From contig VGXM01000017.1 of assembly GCA_016873295.1 (NCBI GenBank), positions 1 through 62,547 of the forward strand: a stretch of DNA of 62,547 bases, in the 5' to 3' direction. This document shows, one piece after another, positions 44,601 through 51,393 of this stretch; the first letter of the stretch is position 1; each line of letters starts with the position of its first letter. The notes under the pieces were generated by a model, which saw nothing but the letters and a program-made list of their open reading frames with translations, did no database searches and was not told the origin of the DNA. This DNA comes from Phycisphaerae bacterium (lineage in GTDB: Bacteria; Planctomycetota; Phycisphaerae; Phycisphaerales; UBA1924). The position numbers were made by a program, and so were the translations under genes.

Positions 44601-46173
44601 ACTGGACCTGGGAGAGGATCTGCTCGAAGCGCTGGAGCGCGGCGGGGGAGCCGGCGAGCCAGAGGGTGCGCGAGGGCTCGTCGACGCCGGCGGCGATCGG
44701 GTCCTTCTCCTGCTGGCCCGTGCGCGAGTCGAGGGTGCGGGCCTGTTCGAGGATCGAGGCGGGGTCGCCGGTGGGGGCCTTGACGAGGCGGACCTGGCGG
44801 TCGTGCTGGGGCGGGACGTCGACGCCCGCGATCAGATCGCGGATGGCGTTCACGTCTCCGGTGGGGCCGGAGATGACGAGCCCCTTGCCGTCGGGCGACG
44901 GGGCGACGCGGAGGGCCTGCGCCTGGCGCGGGCTCATCATGCGGGTGAGGAGGGACTCGACGGCCTGGGGCGAGGCGTGGCGCAGGGCGATGATCGCCGA
45001 CGTGCGCGAGGGCTCGGCCCCCGCCGCGGCCTCGTGCCCGGGATCGACCTGGGCCAGGAGGGCGGCGGCCTGGTCGAGCATCCTGGCGGGGGCCACGACC
45101 GTGACGCGACCGAGGTCGGGCACGGGCACGATCACGGGGCGCGGCTCGGCGGCACGCCCGAAGAGGGCGTTGAGCCGCTGCACCGCCTGGTCGGTCGAGA
45201 TTGAAGCCAGCGCGAACGACCGGACCTCCGACTCGGCGCCGGCGGTCTCTGGCACGTCGAGGAGCGCGATCATCTCCTCGACGACGCGGATGCGGGTCTC
45301 GGGTCCGACGGCGACGATTGAGTTCGTGCGCGGGTCGGCGGTCATGTTGAGGCCGGGGACGGTCTGGTCCTCGATGGTGCGCCGGTTGTTGTCCTTGTCG
45401 ATGACGACGGTCTGGCGGCGCTCGCCCATGAGGGCTTTGAGGGCGACGAGGACGGCGTCGGCCTTGGCGTGCCTGAGGGCGAAGAGGCGGAAGGAGGTGT
45501 CGACGGGGCGGACCGAGTCGATGGCGGTGATGATGTCGCGGAGTCGGCGGACCTGGGCCGCGGTCTCGACGAGGATGACCATGTTCTGGGTGGGGACGGC
45601 CAGGGCCCCGCCGTAGGGACCGATGAGGGGCTGGACCTGCTTGGCGACGTCCTCGGCCTTGGCGTTCTGGAGGGGGATGGTGACGTTGACGACCTCCTCG
45701 GGGCGCACGCCGTCGGGCAGGGCCTCGCCCACGATGCGGGTGGAGGTCTTCATGGCGTCTTCGAGCCTGGCGAGGTAGAGGTATTGGTTCTCGCGGCGGA
45801 GCTGGACGCCGCGGAGCCGGAGGTTGAGGTTGAGGATGGTGAGTGCGTCGTCGAAGGAGTAGTCGTCGGCGCCGATGAAGGTGAGGGTGCCCTGCGGCAC
45901 CTGGGCCTCGAAGATGACGGGGAGGCCGGAGCGGCGCGCGAAGAAGTCGATGACCTGGTCGAGCGGGGCGTCCTTGAAGCTGAAGCGGAAGGTCCCGGGG
46001 GCCGGGGGCGGCTGGGCCGGGGCGGCGATGGGCGGGGCCGGCTCCTGCACGGCGTGGGCCGGCAGCGCCAGCCCGGCGGCGAGGACGAGGGCGGCGGCCC
46101 ACCTCAGTCCTGTCCGGGACCCGGTGGTGCGGGACCGATCGAGCGGCGCGGGGACGGAACCGTGCTTCGCCAT
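35626..46173 (-). CDS. gspD: Giant secretin with about 36 N-domain repeats (type II secretion outer-membrane channel)
   Basis: The 3,515-residue protein starts at an ATG with GGAGGT 5 bases upstream. Residues 25-45 form a Sec signal peptide. Residues 62-137 resemble an N0/STN domain (FSFKDAPLDQVIDFFARRSG). From about 150 to 3,200 come about 36 modules of some 85 residues, each ending in the secretin-N pattern, such as DPSTNTLVVSAHADALTEIE or DARTNSIVVSGSPRYLDRVR. The secretin barrel (about 3,209-3,438) is normal, with LQVLSNPQVLANNNEKASIQ and KVPILGDIPILGLPFR. A normal GspD has about 650-700 residues and N0 plus three N domains. The barrel forms the outer-membrane pore, and the N domains reach across the periplasm. 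The frame is intact throughout. Confidence 0.95.
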   Translation of the reverse strand: MAKHGSVPAPLDRSRTTGSRTGLRWAAALVLAAGLALPAHAVQEPAPPIAAPAQPPPAPGTFRFSFKDAPLDQVIDFFARRSGLPVIFEAQVPQGTLTFIGADDYSFDDALTILNLNLRLRGVQLRRENQYLYLARLEDAMKTSTRIVGEALPDGVRPEEVVNVTIPLQNAKAEDVAKQVQPLIGPYGGALAVPTQNMVILVETAAQVRRLRDIITAIDSVRPVDTSFRLFALRHAKADAVLVALKALMGERRQTVVIDKDNNRRTIEDQTVPGLNMTADPRTNSIVAVGPETRIRVVEEMIALLDVPETAGAESEVRSFALASISTDQAVQRLNALFGRAAEPRPVIVPVPDLGRVTVVAPARMLDQAAALLAQVDPGHEAAAGAEPSRTSAIIALRHASPQAVESLLTRMMSPRQAQALRVAPSPDGKGLVISGPTGDVNAIRDLIAGVDVPPQHDRQVRLVKAPTGDPASILEQARTLDSRTGQQEKDPIAAGVDEPSRTLWLAGSPAALQRFEQILSQVQSNLVAESGVRLIQGLRLRPSVLVERAARLVEPMLAPAAGGPWTRPVIEPVDSIGAVVVRAEPRHLQPVDDLLRRLDGDEAALAQIRVVELQNAKAASVVAFLEDWSKSAESLSPRGGPSPAFEAVEATNTLLISAQSWQLPIIEQLARGLDARSVGDRPPLRLLNLRTTDAANVATILRSRFDARSPEARASRPVSIDVDPSTNTLVVSAHADALTEIEDIVSQLNEQQAKDTAGREIRIFPLRVARAEELALTLDQMFPEPPIPVDRQTGRARPDLRPAREVVVRADRGTNSIIVDAPGVRMAGFEQLVRSLDTRKVPEGIDLRTYRVTRAEVSAVANALRTAAAAGALAQGDAHSGPVTVEIEPVSRSLIVTGPIGVFTGVEKIVEQLEGLAARPTTQLSMYPLQHARADRVLPLVQRLLVSRVRELQAQDGGLPAGDPSALVEVAADAASNTLLVSVPAPAQAAAAEIIKGLDQPAASAATDVRVFRLTKGKAQDAATALRIALLAVARPGEDAPSVAPEPSSNSLIVTGTAAQLARAQSLVDQLDNTLQPEGLGVRTLLLKNTRAETIAPVLEQVLTRDDGLAGLPDWVRGQIVARRLDTAQAPEVRVAADRRLNAIVVSGPQRILDIAEQVVAQLDTGPASGSASGQALRVITLRNADARELAAAIEAVFAEGPSLEGPPPTLRVDTSSNSLIVRATPEQLTTIEELTQRLDAAAVTASRQLRTVPLDRSRVDAQLMARTLQRLLEQRGGMKVEVISTEELLKRASDEPEPAKPRSHAAPAVPGFPAGLLHAIAAAVFSAQPPAPPASDVTIAVDPNTNSLLLLGSPQATERLARLAAELQNQVPGEPAGVRIVTLPPAFDAQTIVQIVRPLLGQIGQMNAANPGGFTGPVSVVPDPTGSAVIVLANDTDFSVVGPMIASLTQLDASSALTVKVYRLQNVPAARAKQSVDDLVSATPRGAQARRLRGLDVTVEGGPGQGPVSGRIDPGQVRTIADAAGASLIVAAPAESVALIDRFVALIDQTETTSMPVRAIKLERAEAVAVAAAVQRLFQERAQALRPGERGRVAIVGDRRTGTLMVAASDEDFEQIVSLVRTFDAPGQVRDLQFKVIALKHARVADIANTVQNIASQFQFERVWGNRPRAEGGGDDTLLIEVNERTNSVVVFGQGELLATVEKVIRSLDQPDAGGAQLAVRVTPYGKSDPQALKTAIERALATPGWRPWRGPDPDGVSVEIDRQRRALIIVGKQIRLEQALSLVEQLASAEGGADRIETVPLTTARANDVAVALRAAIPPTVPITVTPIARSNTLLLTGSDEAIALAVEQVRKIDTEPSRSPVVFRRIPLANALAEDIAWTINQMARSRPRQPGEPAPSVDWSRTDNTLMVSATADELEAVEQMIKELDVAATTPRTIEFVKLQFAKAEAVAAALRVFYGPFAAAAETPGARNVTIVADTASNSLVIHAGAQELEGVKALLGTLDTEQYDTTRQLAVIPLAHADASSVARALNEGFRVPIDSQIRQQQARTQQRPGPNAREQEPVAPMVLVEGDAPPSVSPEPQTNALIVFAGRRDLERIRAIVSQLDVPEFNKLAAVRILPLKAGKASALATTIRELYSRQTGAQARAAGPRSAVVIGDDTAGALIVRADDEQFAEIKALADAYQQQGELGRLTTHVVRLKRIPASRLRQTILTSFAATAEQYGEKLAVEVERTTNTLVVASSPRLFEEIRKVIEELDGSLPPPDGQDEGAAGLAQSVIIVDVRHNAPQAVAQQLEALGLTRPQAADRPGVVSEPVTITPMTTRRALAILVNPGDAAAVRSLVEALDADPSLKDQHVAVVALKLAEADAMVATLRQMLAVDSPQTQAGSAAARALAEQVRRLSVHRAGAGQPPLELDLASPIRLVPDRQSNTMLIGSTPRNVEAIREVVASLDVLPLGEAVVVRIFPMANASAVRTKTVIDQVFAQGERLRRVPGTQRQGLPSTVTGRALAGELATSADERTNSLLVAGREEAVALVEVLIRDLDSDEVSHWVEPAIIVLEHADPAEIAERLNTVLVRGLAASPEAMGLQRQFGRLRVSLSGADAKDPDARVQADLFAPVQSLSIVPVPESASLLVVGTPNNLEVVRELVKQLDVEAASAANRVRFFALERAAADRIAAMLRDIFNQRQQGGSLRAEDRLVVTADTRTNSLVVATSARSFALVERLVEQLDTARAHPSVGLHVLAVESANAADIAPQVERLMRERIRATRGTGGVADPLDVFSVVVEPTNNLLIVSASDENFQVVQELLAALTRDAERLAAGTVIELFMLEKSRPAEAVASLRQLYVDREVERRGAASLSVFPNERLNAVVVRGTPRDIDAIRGLIGRIDGAAVSSIREVKRIELGSANALEVVNTLRDVLAGRPVAGAPGAARQATRLRFVRESISRQIEGQTGARPAEADIDAAVREQVSITPELRSNSVIVSGPADVVALVHEIVSDLDSTLSGIREIATFRLVNADARQMAQLLQGVFSLRQEGNLYVLVPAPEPGAAPGGTGPAAPETPGSGSLSVTAVPDERQQLSIAVDARTNSIVVSGSPRYLDRVRQLVNELDSIEATERTSFVFHLRNAKAKEVELTLRDYFKLEADLKRETLGPGQIGSLARQLEQEVTVVGDEKSNKIVFSTSPRYTEKVMELLKELDAAPPQVMIQVLLAEVTIDESGHWGMDVKVGPFGGDQYRASSLGGGSGVATSLGVPNLAVSSADFSLLIRALRAQGKLQVLSNPQVLANNNEKASIQVGENVAIVSGTERTPQGSLRADVVREDVGIILDVTPTISTDGFVRMSIEPTISAVTAKTTQISQDFSAPIISKRTVSTVVTVKDGQSVLIGGLIQTQDEKRRSKVPILGDIPILGLPFRTIQNTKTKTELLVILTPHVVPGGSLSSRAGVLTDAALDRMSEPATIRSMIEQQWVPREPGPVGPVQDPAPGEEPLSPDRPRVIGGSSRSPTFDAPRR

Positions 46174-46225
46174 TGACCACCTCCGTGCAGCATCCGCGGC
46201 GCGCTCCGCGCCCGGGTCAACGAGT

Positions 46226-47203
46226 CTAACCGCCCGCGGGGGGGCGTGCGGCGAGGGTCTGGCCCAGGCGGACCTCGAACCGCTCGCCGTTGAGGTCGAG
46301 GACGGCGACCTCGCCGTCCTCCGTGAGTCTGCCGCCGACCAGTTTGGCGTTGAGGATGGATTCGCCCTGCCGGACCGTGAGGCCCGCCCCGCCGGCGACG
46401 GGGGCGAAGATGGCCTCGGTGCCGTGCTCGCTGATCACCAGCCCGGCGAGGCGCCACTGGGCGAGGGGCGAGGCGGCGGGATCGGGGGCGGGCTGGGACG
46501 GCGGCGGGGCCTGTGCGACCGGGGGGTCCTTGAAGAGCTCGCGGAGGGCGACGGGTCGCCAGAGCGCCTCGGCGGCGGGCGGGGTGGGGGCGACCTCCGG
46601 GGCGGGGATGTCCCTGGGCGCCAGGTCCGGCATGAGGAGCGAGGAGACCTCGGCCTTGAGGGCCAGGCGGTCGGCGCGGCGACCGATCGGGCGCAGCGAG
46701 AATCCCTCGACGCGGTGGACCCACGGCTGGCTCTGGAGGGACGCGAGCGTGGCGAGCACCTGGTCGAGCGTGCCCGTCCCTTCGAGGGAACCGGGCAGGA
46801 CGACGAAGTCGGGCTTCTGGCGGAGGGTGGCGGCGGCGGTGCCGGAGAAGGAGCGGACGGCGGGGCTGACGGCGTCGCGGGCGGGCAGGTCGGTGACCTT
46901 GAGGTCGACCAGGCGCGAGGCCTGCCCGATCTGGGCCAGGAGCGTGCGCATCTGGTGTGCCGCCAGGTCGCGCTGGGGCGAGAGCCCGGACCTGGCGATG
47001 GTCTCCAGGCGCTTGCGGACCTCGAACTGGGGGGCGACCTGTTGCCGGAGGCGGTCGACCTGCTGGCGGAGGCCCGTGATCTGGGCCCGCTTCTGCGACG
47101 CGGGGGCGAGGTACAGGCGGTTGCTCGCCCACCAGGCGGCGACCACCAGCGTCGTGACGGCGCCGGCGGCGAGGACGACGCGCTTGAGGGCGGGGGAGAT
47201 CAC
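46226..47203 (-). CDS. GspM/PilO-like protein fused to a GspC/PilP-type domain
   Basis: This 325-residue inner-membrane protein starts with GTG overlapping the GspL-like stop (GTGA). One transmembrane helix (about residues 8-27) is followed by a short coiled coil (about 35-75) and a ferredoxin-like PilO/GspM domain. A Pro-rich linker (about 215-255) leads to a final domain (WRLAGLVISEHGTEAIFAPV, VRQGESILNAKLVGGRL, VLDLNGERFEVRL) that looks like the HR domain of GspC or PilP, which contacts the secretin N0 domain. No separate gspC is present, so this fusion may do both jobs. It lies between the GspL-like gene and gspD. Confidence 0.7.
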   Translation of the reverse strand: MISPALKRVVLAAGAVTTLVVAAWWASNRLYLAPASQKRAQITGLRQQVDRLRQQVAPQFEVRKRLETIARSGLSPQRDLAAHQMRTLLAQIGQASRLVDLKVTDLPARDAVSPAVRSFSGTAAATLRQKPDFVVLPGSLEGTGTLDQVLATLASLQSQPWVHRVEGFSLRPIGRRADRLALKAEVSSLLMPDLAPRDIPAPEVAPTPPAAEALWRPVALRELFKDPPVAQAPPPSQPAPDPAASPLAQWRLAGLVISEHGTEAIFAPVAGGAGLTVRQGESILNAKLVGGRLTEDGEVAVLDLNGERFEVRLGQTLAARPPAGG

Positions 47204-48759
47204 GGGCCGCCCTCCGGGTTGGCGGGCGCCGTCTCGGCGGGCGCCACGGGGCGGGGCGACGACGAGATCGCGGTGAGGTCGAAGCGGTCGTCGACGTCGG
47301 GGGAGCCGCTCTCGACGCGGTAGGAGGCGTCGGCGACCAGCCGCCCGCGGAACCCGGCGGCGATGGCGCGGGAGGCGACTTTGCCGGCCATGTCGAAGGT
47401 GATCTGGGGGAGGGCGGACCAGGCGCCGTCGGGGTAGCGGGCGCCGCGGGCCCGCGGCGTGTAGACGGGGTTGGACCGCAGGACGCCGGAGAGCGCCTCG
47501 AACTTCCCCTGCCCGGGGTCTGGGGCCAGGTCGCTGACCCGGCGGAGGTGGGCGATCCAGTCGACGCGCCCGGAGGTCCAGGCCTCGGCGTGGCTCAGGC
47601 GCGCGTGGTCGAGCAGGTGGCGGGCGTACTCGCCCGAGAGCGTGCGGTGCTGCTCGGCGAGGGCGGCGATCTCGCGATCGAGGGCGGCCAGTCGGCGGTC
47701 GGCGACAAGGTACGCCGCGCCGCCCAGCACGATGAGGGCGAACAGGGCGGCGAGGCCGAGTTGGCGGATTCGGGCCCTGCGGTCGGGGGCGCGTCGGGGG
47801 TTGACGAAATCGACGGTGGCGCGGGCCACGGCGCGATCGGCGAGCAGCCCGAAGAGCGGCGCGAGGGCCGCGCGCACGTCGTCGGGCATCGACGCCGGCG
47901 CGCCGACGGTCGGGGGGAGGCCGACCGTGGAGGCCGGTGCGCCCAGCGCCTCGCCCAGCCGGGTCGCGACGGCGTGGGAGAGCGGGTCGTCGCCGACGAC
48001 GACGGCGACGTCGAGGCCGGCGGGCCCGGGCTTGAGGGCCATGGCGGTGCGCCGGGCCTCGACCAGGACGCGCTCGATGAATCCCTCGGCCTGCTCTCGG
48101 GAGGTCGGGCGGGGGAGGTCGGCGGCGCGAGCGGAGGTGAGGCAGGCGTCGCAGACGACGCCGAACTCGACGGCGGAGGGCCCGAGCGTGACCACCAGGG
48201 CAGAGCCCGCACTCCGCGAGGCCACGCCAACGGCGAGGCCGGCGGCGCCGACGCTCCGGAGGCCGGTCCCGGCGAGCTTGAGGCCGGCGGCGTCGCACCA
48301 GCGGCGCATCCACGCCATGCGATCGGCGGGGAGGGCCGCGGCCAGGACGTGCTGCTGCGATGGGTCGCCGCCCGCGGCCCGCGCGGAGAGGTCCGCGAAG
48401 TCGATGGGGGCCCCCTCGGCCATGACCGTGAGCTGGCGCGACATCTGGAGGCGGACCATCGCGAGCAGCTCGGCGGGGGCGATCTGCCCCGCATCGCCCC
48501 GCGGCAGCGAGATGGTCTTGAGCACCACGTCGCTGCGGGGCACGCAGACCAGGGCGGGCGCTCGGCGGATGCCCGCGGCGTCGAGCTCGCGGGCGGCCCA
48601 AGCGCCCATCGCCTCGGCGTCGTCGGCGGGCACGTCCTCGGGGCGGGGCGCCGAGCACCAGGCGCGGACGTCGACGCCCGCGGGCGATACGACCGCCCCC
48701 AGCGCCGAGAAGCGCCGGGCGTCGATCTCCACCGCGATCCAGGCGCGTGTCTGGCTCAT
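47200..48759 (-). CDS. gspL: GspL-like protein (PilM-type actin fold joined to PilN-type membrane part)
   Basis: This 519-residue protein starts with an ATG that overlaps the gspK stop. The first 350 residues are cytoplasmic with an actin-like fold related to PilM/GspL (WIAVEIDARRFSALGAVV, VCVPRSDVVLKTISLP, ALVVTLGPSAVEFGVV). A transmembrane helix follows (about 363-382, LGLAALFALIVLGGAAYLV), then a coiled coil (REIAALAEQHRTLSGEYA) and a PilN-like periplasmic domain. GspL links the ATPase GspE to the inner-membrane platform. Sequence conservation with proteobacterial GspL is low; position and layout support the name. Confidence 0.8.
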   Translation of the reverse strand: MSQTRAWIAVEIDARRFSALGAVVSPAGVDVRAWCSAPRPEDVPADDAEAMGAWAARELDAAGIRRAPALVCVPRSDVVLKTISLPRGDAGQIAPAELLAMVRLQMSRQLTVMAEGAPIDFADLSARAAGGDPSQQHVLAAALPADRMAWMRRWCDAAGLKLAGTGLRSVGAAGLAVGVASRSAGSALVVTLGPSAVEFGVVCDACLTSARAADLPRPTSREQAEGFIERVLVEARRTAMALKPGPAGLDVAVVVGDDPLSHAVATRLGEALGAPASTVGLPPTVGAPASMPDDVRAALAPLFGLLADRAVARATVDFVNPRRAPDRRARIRQLGLAALFALIVLGGAAYLVADRRLAALDREIAALAEQHRTLSGEYARHLLDHARLSHAEAWTSGRVDWIAHLRRVSDLAPDPGQGKFEALSGVLRSNPVYTPRARGARYPDGAWSALPQITFDMAGKVASRAIAAGFRGRLVADASYRVESGSPDVDDRFDLTAISSSPRPVAPAETAPANPEGGP

Positions 48760-50279
48760 GGCGCCGACCTCTCCGATTCCCCCGCCGGCCCGGGCGTCCA
48801 GCGACCGATCCTTCGATCCCGGCGCGCCGAAAGCGAATCCGGGGGCGGGGTCGGCGCGACGCCCGGCTCCTCCGCCCCCGCGGGCGGGCGGAGGCGAGAG
48901 AGCGAGAGCCCGCGCCGGATCGACAGGCGCTCGATGCGGAGCTCTCCCTCGTCCGGCTCGACCGGCTCGGGCGGCGCCGACTCCCTCTCGTCGGCGATCG
49001 GGGCCTCGGCGCTGGATTCCACGCGCTCCGCGAGCCACACCGCCAGCGGCATCGAGGTGACCTCGCGGAGGTAGGCCAGGCGGGCGCGGGGGCCGGTGAG
49101 GTCGATCACGGCGTCGATCACCACCCCGCCGGGCGTCGCCGCGGAGGAGGGCTCGGCGTCGGACGGGGGCTCGATGAGGCCGCGGACGCGGACGCGCCAG
49201 ACGAGGGAGCGGGCCGCCAGCCAGTCGGCGGCCTGGGCCAGCCGGGCGGGTTCGAGCACGCCCTCGATGACGGGCCAGGCGATGGTGCCGCGGAGTGCGT
49301 CGTCGACGCTGTCGCGCCGCGCGACGATCGCCGCCGCGGTGGATTCGTCGAGCCCCGGCACCGCGGCGAGCACGTGGGCCGGGGCCTGATTCAGGTCGAC
49401 CACGCCCCGAGCGAACTGGTCGTCGCCCACGGCGGCCAGGTCGAGGATGCCCGCCCAGGCCTCGACCGGCACGCCCTGCGTCTGGAGGAGCCGGACGAGG
49501 CCTGTGCGGGTATCGAACGCGCCGCGGGTGGCGGCGAGGCGTTCCAGGGCCACCGCCGAGGGCTCACCGAGGCGGTCGACGAGATCGGGGCGGTTCTCCT
49601 TGACCCACTCGGCGGTGGGCCGAACGCGATCGGCGCCGAGGAAGGCGTCGGCGTTCCGCCCCAGCCCCTGCTGGATCTCGGGGTCAAAGCCAAAGACGCC
49701 CAGGCTCGAGAGGAGCGGCGGATCGCCCGAGGGCGCGGCACCGGGTTCAGACTCCCCGGGCGAGCGCGCGGCCGAACCGAAGACCGCGCCCAAGTCGAGG
49801 CCCGACTCGAACGCAATGGCCGCGGCCTCCTCGACGCTGGTGAACCCCTTGCCCCGGGCCGCGACGAGCTTGCCCGCGAGTGCCTCGGAGAGCCCGGGCA
49901 GGCGGGCGAGCATCTCGGCGGTGGCCCGGTTGAGGTCGAGCCCGGCCAGGGCCGAGTGGGCGTGGAGGTCGCCGTCGTCGCCCAGGGGCAGGAGCGTCGC
50001 GACGCCCCGCCCGGTGGCGTCGGAGTAGAGGATCAGCTCGGCGTCGATCGAGGGCGTGCCGCCCCCGATGAGGGCCTCGCGCTGGGACTCCAGTTGCGAC
50101 ATGGCCGAGCGAAGGCCCGACAGGGCGACGGCCCGGAGCTGCTGACGCCGCCACGTCGCCTCCGCCGCGTCGATCCGCGTCGAGGCCGACGCCAGCATGC
50201 CCACCGCGACGGAGACGGCCAGCACCACGACCGCGAGCACGAGGGGCAGGACGGCGGCGGGCCGGCGGCGCACGGTCAT
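48756..50279 (-). CDS. gspK: Minor pseudopilin GspK
   Basis: This 507-residue protein starts with a basic leader and one hydrophobic helix (RRRPAAVLPLVLAVVVLAVSVAVG). GspK-specific parts follow: RQQLRAVALSGLRSAMSQLE, then helix-hairpin-helix segments (LDLNRATAEMLARLPGLSEALAGKLVAARG; VDLNQAPAHVLAAVPGLDESTAAAIVARR). GspK caps the pseudopilus tip with GspI and GspJ. The prepilin cleavage site is atypical, without the usual Gly-Phe-x3-Glu. It overlaps gspJ upstream and gspL downstream by 4 bp on each side. Confidence 0.85.
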   Translation of the reverse strand: MTVRRRPAAVLPLVLAVVVLAVSVAVGMLASASTRIDAAEATWRRQQLRAVALSGLRSAMSQLESQREALIGGGTPSIDAELILYSDATGRGVATLLPLGDDGDLHAHSALAGLDLNRATAEMLARLPGLSEALAGKLVAARGKGFTSVEEAAAIAFESGLDLGAVFGSAARSPGESEPGAAPSGDPPLLSSLGVFGFDPEIQQGLGRNADAFLGADRVRPTAEWVKENRPDLVDRLGEPSAVALERLAATRGAFDTRTGLVRLLQTQGVPVEAWAGILDLAAVGDDQFARGVVDLNQAPAHVLAAVPGLDESTAAAIVARRDSVDDALRGTIAWPVIEGVLEPARLAQAADWLAARSLVWRVRVRGLIEPPSDAEPSSAATPGGVVIDAVIDLTGPRARLAYLREVTSMPLAVWLAERVESSAEAPIADERESAPPEPVEPDEGELRIERLSIRRGLSLSRLRPPAGAEEPGVAPTPPPDSLSARRDRRIGRWTPGPAGESERSAP

Positions 50280-50953
50280 GGCGTCCCCCCGTCGGGGATG
50301 GGGATCACGCGGACGCGGTCCGCGGGACGCTCGAAGGTCGGCGCTTCGGCGGGCTCGGCCAGAGCGTCGGGAGGGGCCTCGGGGTCGGGCGAGTCAGAAG
50401 CCGGAGCACCGCCCTGGGGGCGGTCCCACTGGCTTGGCGCGGCCAGCCACAGCGAAACCTCGACCGCGAGCGGAAGCCCGCGGCTCTCGACGCTGTTGAA
50501 GCGGTCGCCCCAGGACCGCCCGACGGCAAAGCGGAACCTCAGGGCCTCGACGCCGACGACCATCGGGGCGGGGGACGGAGCCCCGGACCCGTCGGGCCCG
50601 CTGCCCAGCGCGACCGCCCCGTCCTTGAACTCATGGACCGACAGGCGCAGGTCGGCGAGGCGGTCGGCGGGGGCATCGCCGGCGCCGGTCCCGACGCGCC
50701 GGGAACGGACGACGAGGCGGTCCTGCCCGCCGTCGATCCCCGGGCCGTGGCGGGTCGCGGCGACGGCGCCGAGCAGGTCGGACTCGAGTCGATCGAGCCA
50801 TTCATCCAGGGCGCGGTCGCGGTCGCTGGCCGCGAGCACGGGCCCGCGGGCCTGTTCGAGGTTCCAGAGGAAGGCCAGGACGCCGGCGGCCAGCGCGAGC
50901 GTCAGGGCCGCCGCGATCATCATCTCCAGCAGCGTGAAGGCCCGTCGCGTCAT
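50276..50953 (-). CDS. gspJ: Minor pseudopilin GspJ
   Basis: This 225-residue pseudopilin has the prepilin leader MTRRA, then FTLLEMMIAAALTLALAAGV. Ala replaces the usual Gly before the cleavage site; the Glu at mature position 5 is kept. The C-terminal part has the GspJ pattern of mixed beta strands (DRLVVRSRRVG, VGVEALRFRFAVG). It forms the pseudopilus tip complex with GspI and GspK. A 4-bp ATGA overlap links it to gspI before and gspK after. Confidence 0.85.
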   Translation of the reverse strand: MTRRAFTLLEMMIAAALTLALAAGVLAFLWNLEQARGPVLAASDRDRALDEWLDRLESDLLGAVAATRHGPGIDGGQDRLVVRSRRVGTGAGDAPADRLADLRLSVHEFKDGAVALGSGPDGSGAPSPAPMVVGVEALRFRFAVGRSWGDRFNSVESRGLPLAVEVSLWLAAPSQWDRPQGGAPASDSPDPEAPPDALAEPAEAPTFERPADRVRVIPIPDGGTP

Positions 50954-51393
50954 GCCCCGCCCCCCCGCGACGGCACGACCTGGATCAGGCGTCGGCTGGC
51001 CCGGACCAGCCCGCTCTCGGAGAGAAGGCGGGCCTCGACGCTGACCTTGACCAGCCCATCGAGCGCCAGGGGCTCGGTCTGGATCTGGAGTTCCCAGCCG
51101 CGTTCGTCGGGGGCCGGGCCCTCGGCAACGGGTCCTTCGTCCACGGCCCCGGCGATGGAGCGCCACGAGCGCACCGGGCCGTGGAGCGACTCGGGCGTCG
51201 CCAGCCCGGCCTCAATCAGGGCCATGGCCGAGCGGGCCAGGTCGCCCGCGCGGACGGCGAGGCGCGCGTGCTCGCTCGCCATCGAGGCCCGGTCGGACGC
51301 CGACACCACCGCCAGCCCCGCCGCGACGAAGAGCGCCACCGCGAGCATGACCTCGAGCAGCACGCCCCCGTGTCGGATGCGGCGGACGTTCAT
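50950..51393 (-). CDS. gspI: Minor pseudopilin GspI
   Basis: This 147-residue protein has the class III leader RRIRHG followed by GVLLEVMLAVALFVAAGLAV; cleavage is expected after the first Gly, with Glu at mature position 5. The short beta domain contains GWELQIQTEPL, matching GspI-type minor pseudopilins. Both neighbours, gspH and gspJ, overlap it by 4 bp. The identity as I rather than another minor pseudopilin rests on gene order and size. Confidence 0.8.
   Translation of the reverse strand: MNVRRIRHGGVLLEVMLAVALFVAAGLAVVSASDRASMASEHARLAVRAGDLARSAMALIEAGLATPESLHGPVRSWRSIAGAVDEGPVAEGPAPDERGWELQIQTEPLALDGLVKVSVEARLLSESGLVRASRRLIQVVPSRGGGA

Noticed and set aside
35866..45204. A 3,112-codon open frame antisense to the secretin gene
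   Set aside because: It is an open frame created by GC-rich third positions opposite a real gene. The translation is low-complexity and rich in Arg, Gly, Asp and His, with no domain, while the minus-strand frame has clear repeated folds.
36550..45726. Secretin repeats as a recent tandem DNA duplication or assembly artefact
   Set aside because: The modules are strongly diverged in sequence and length, unlike a recent or artificial expansion. Kept only as something to test with reads.
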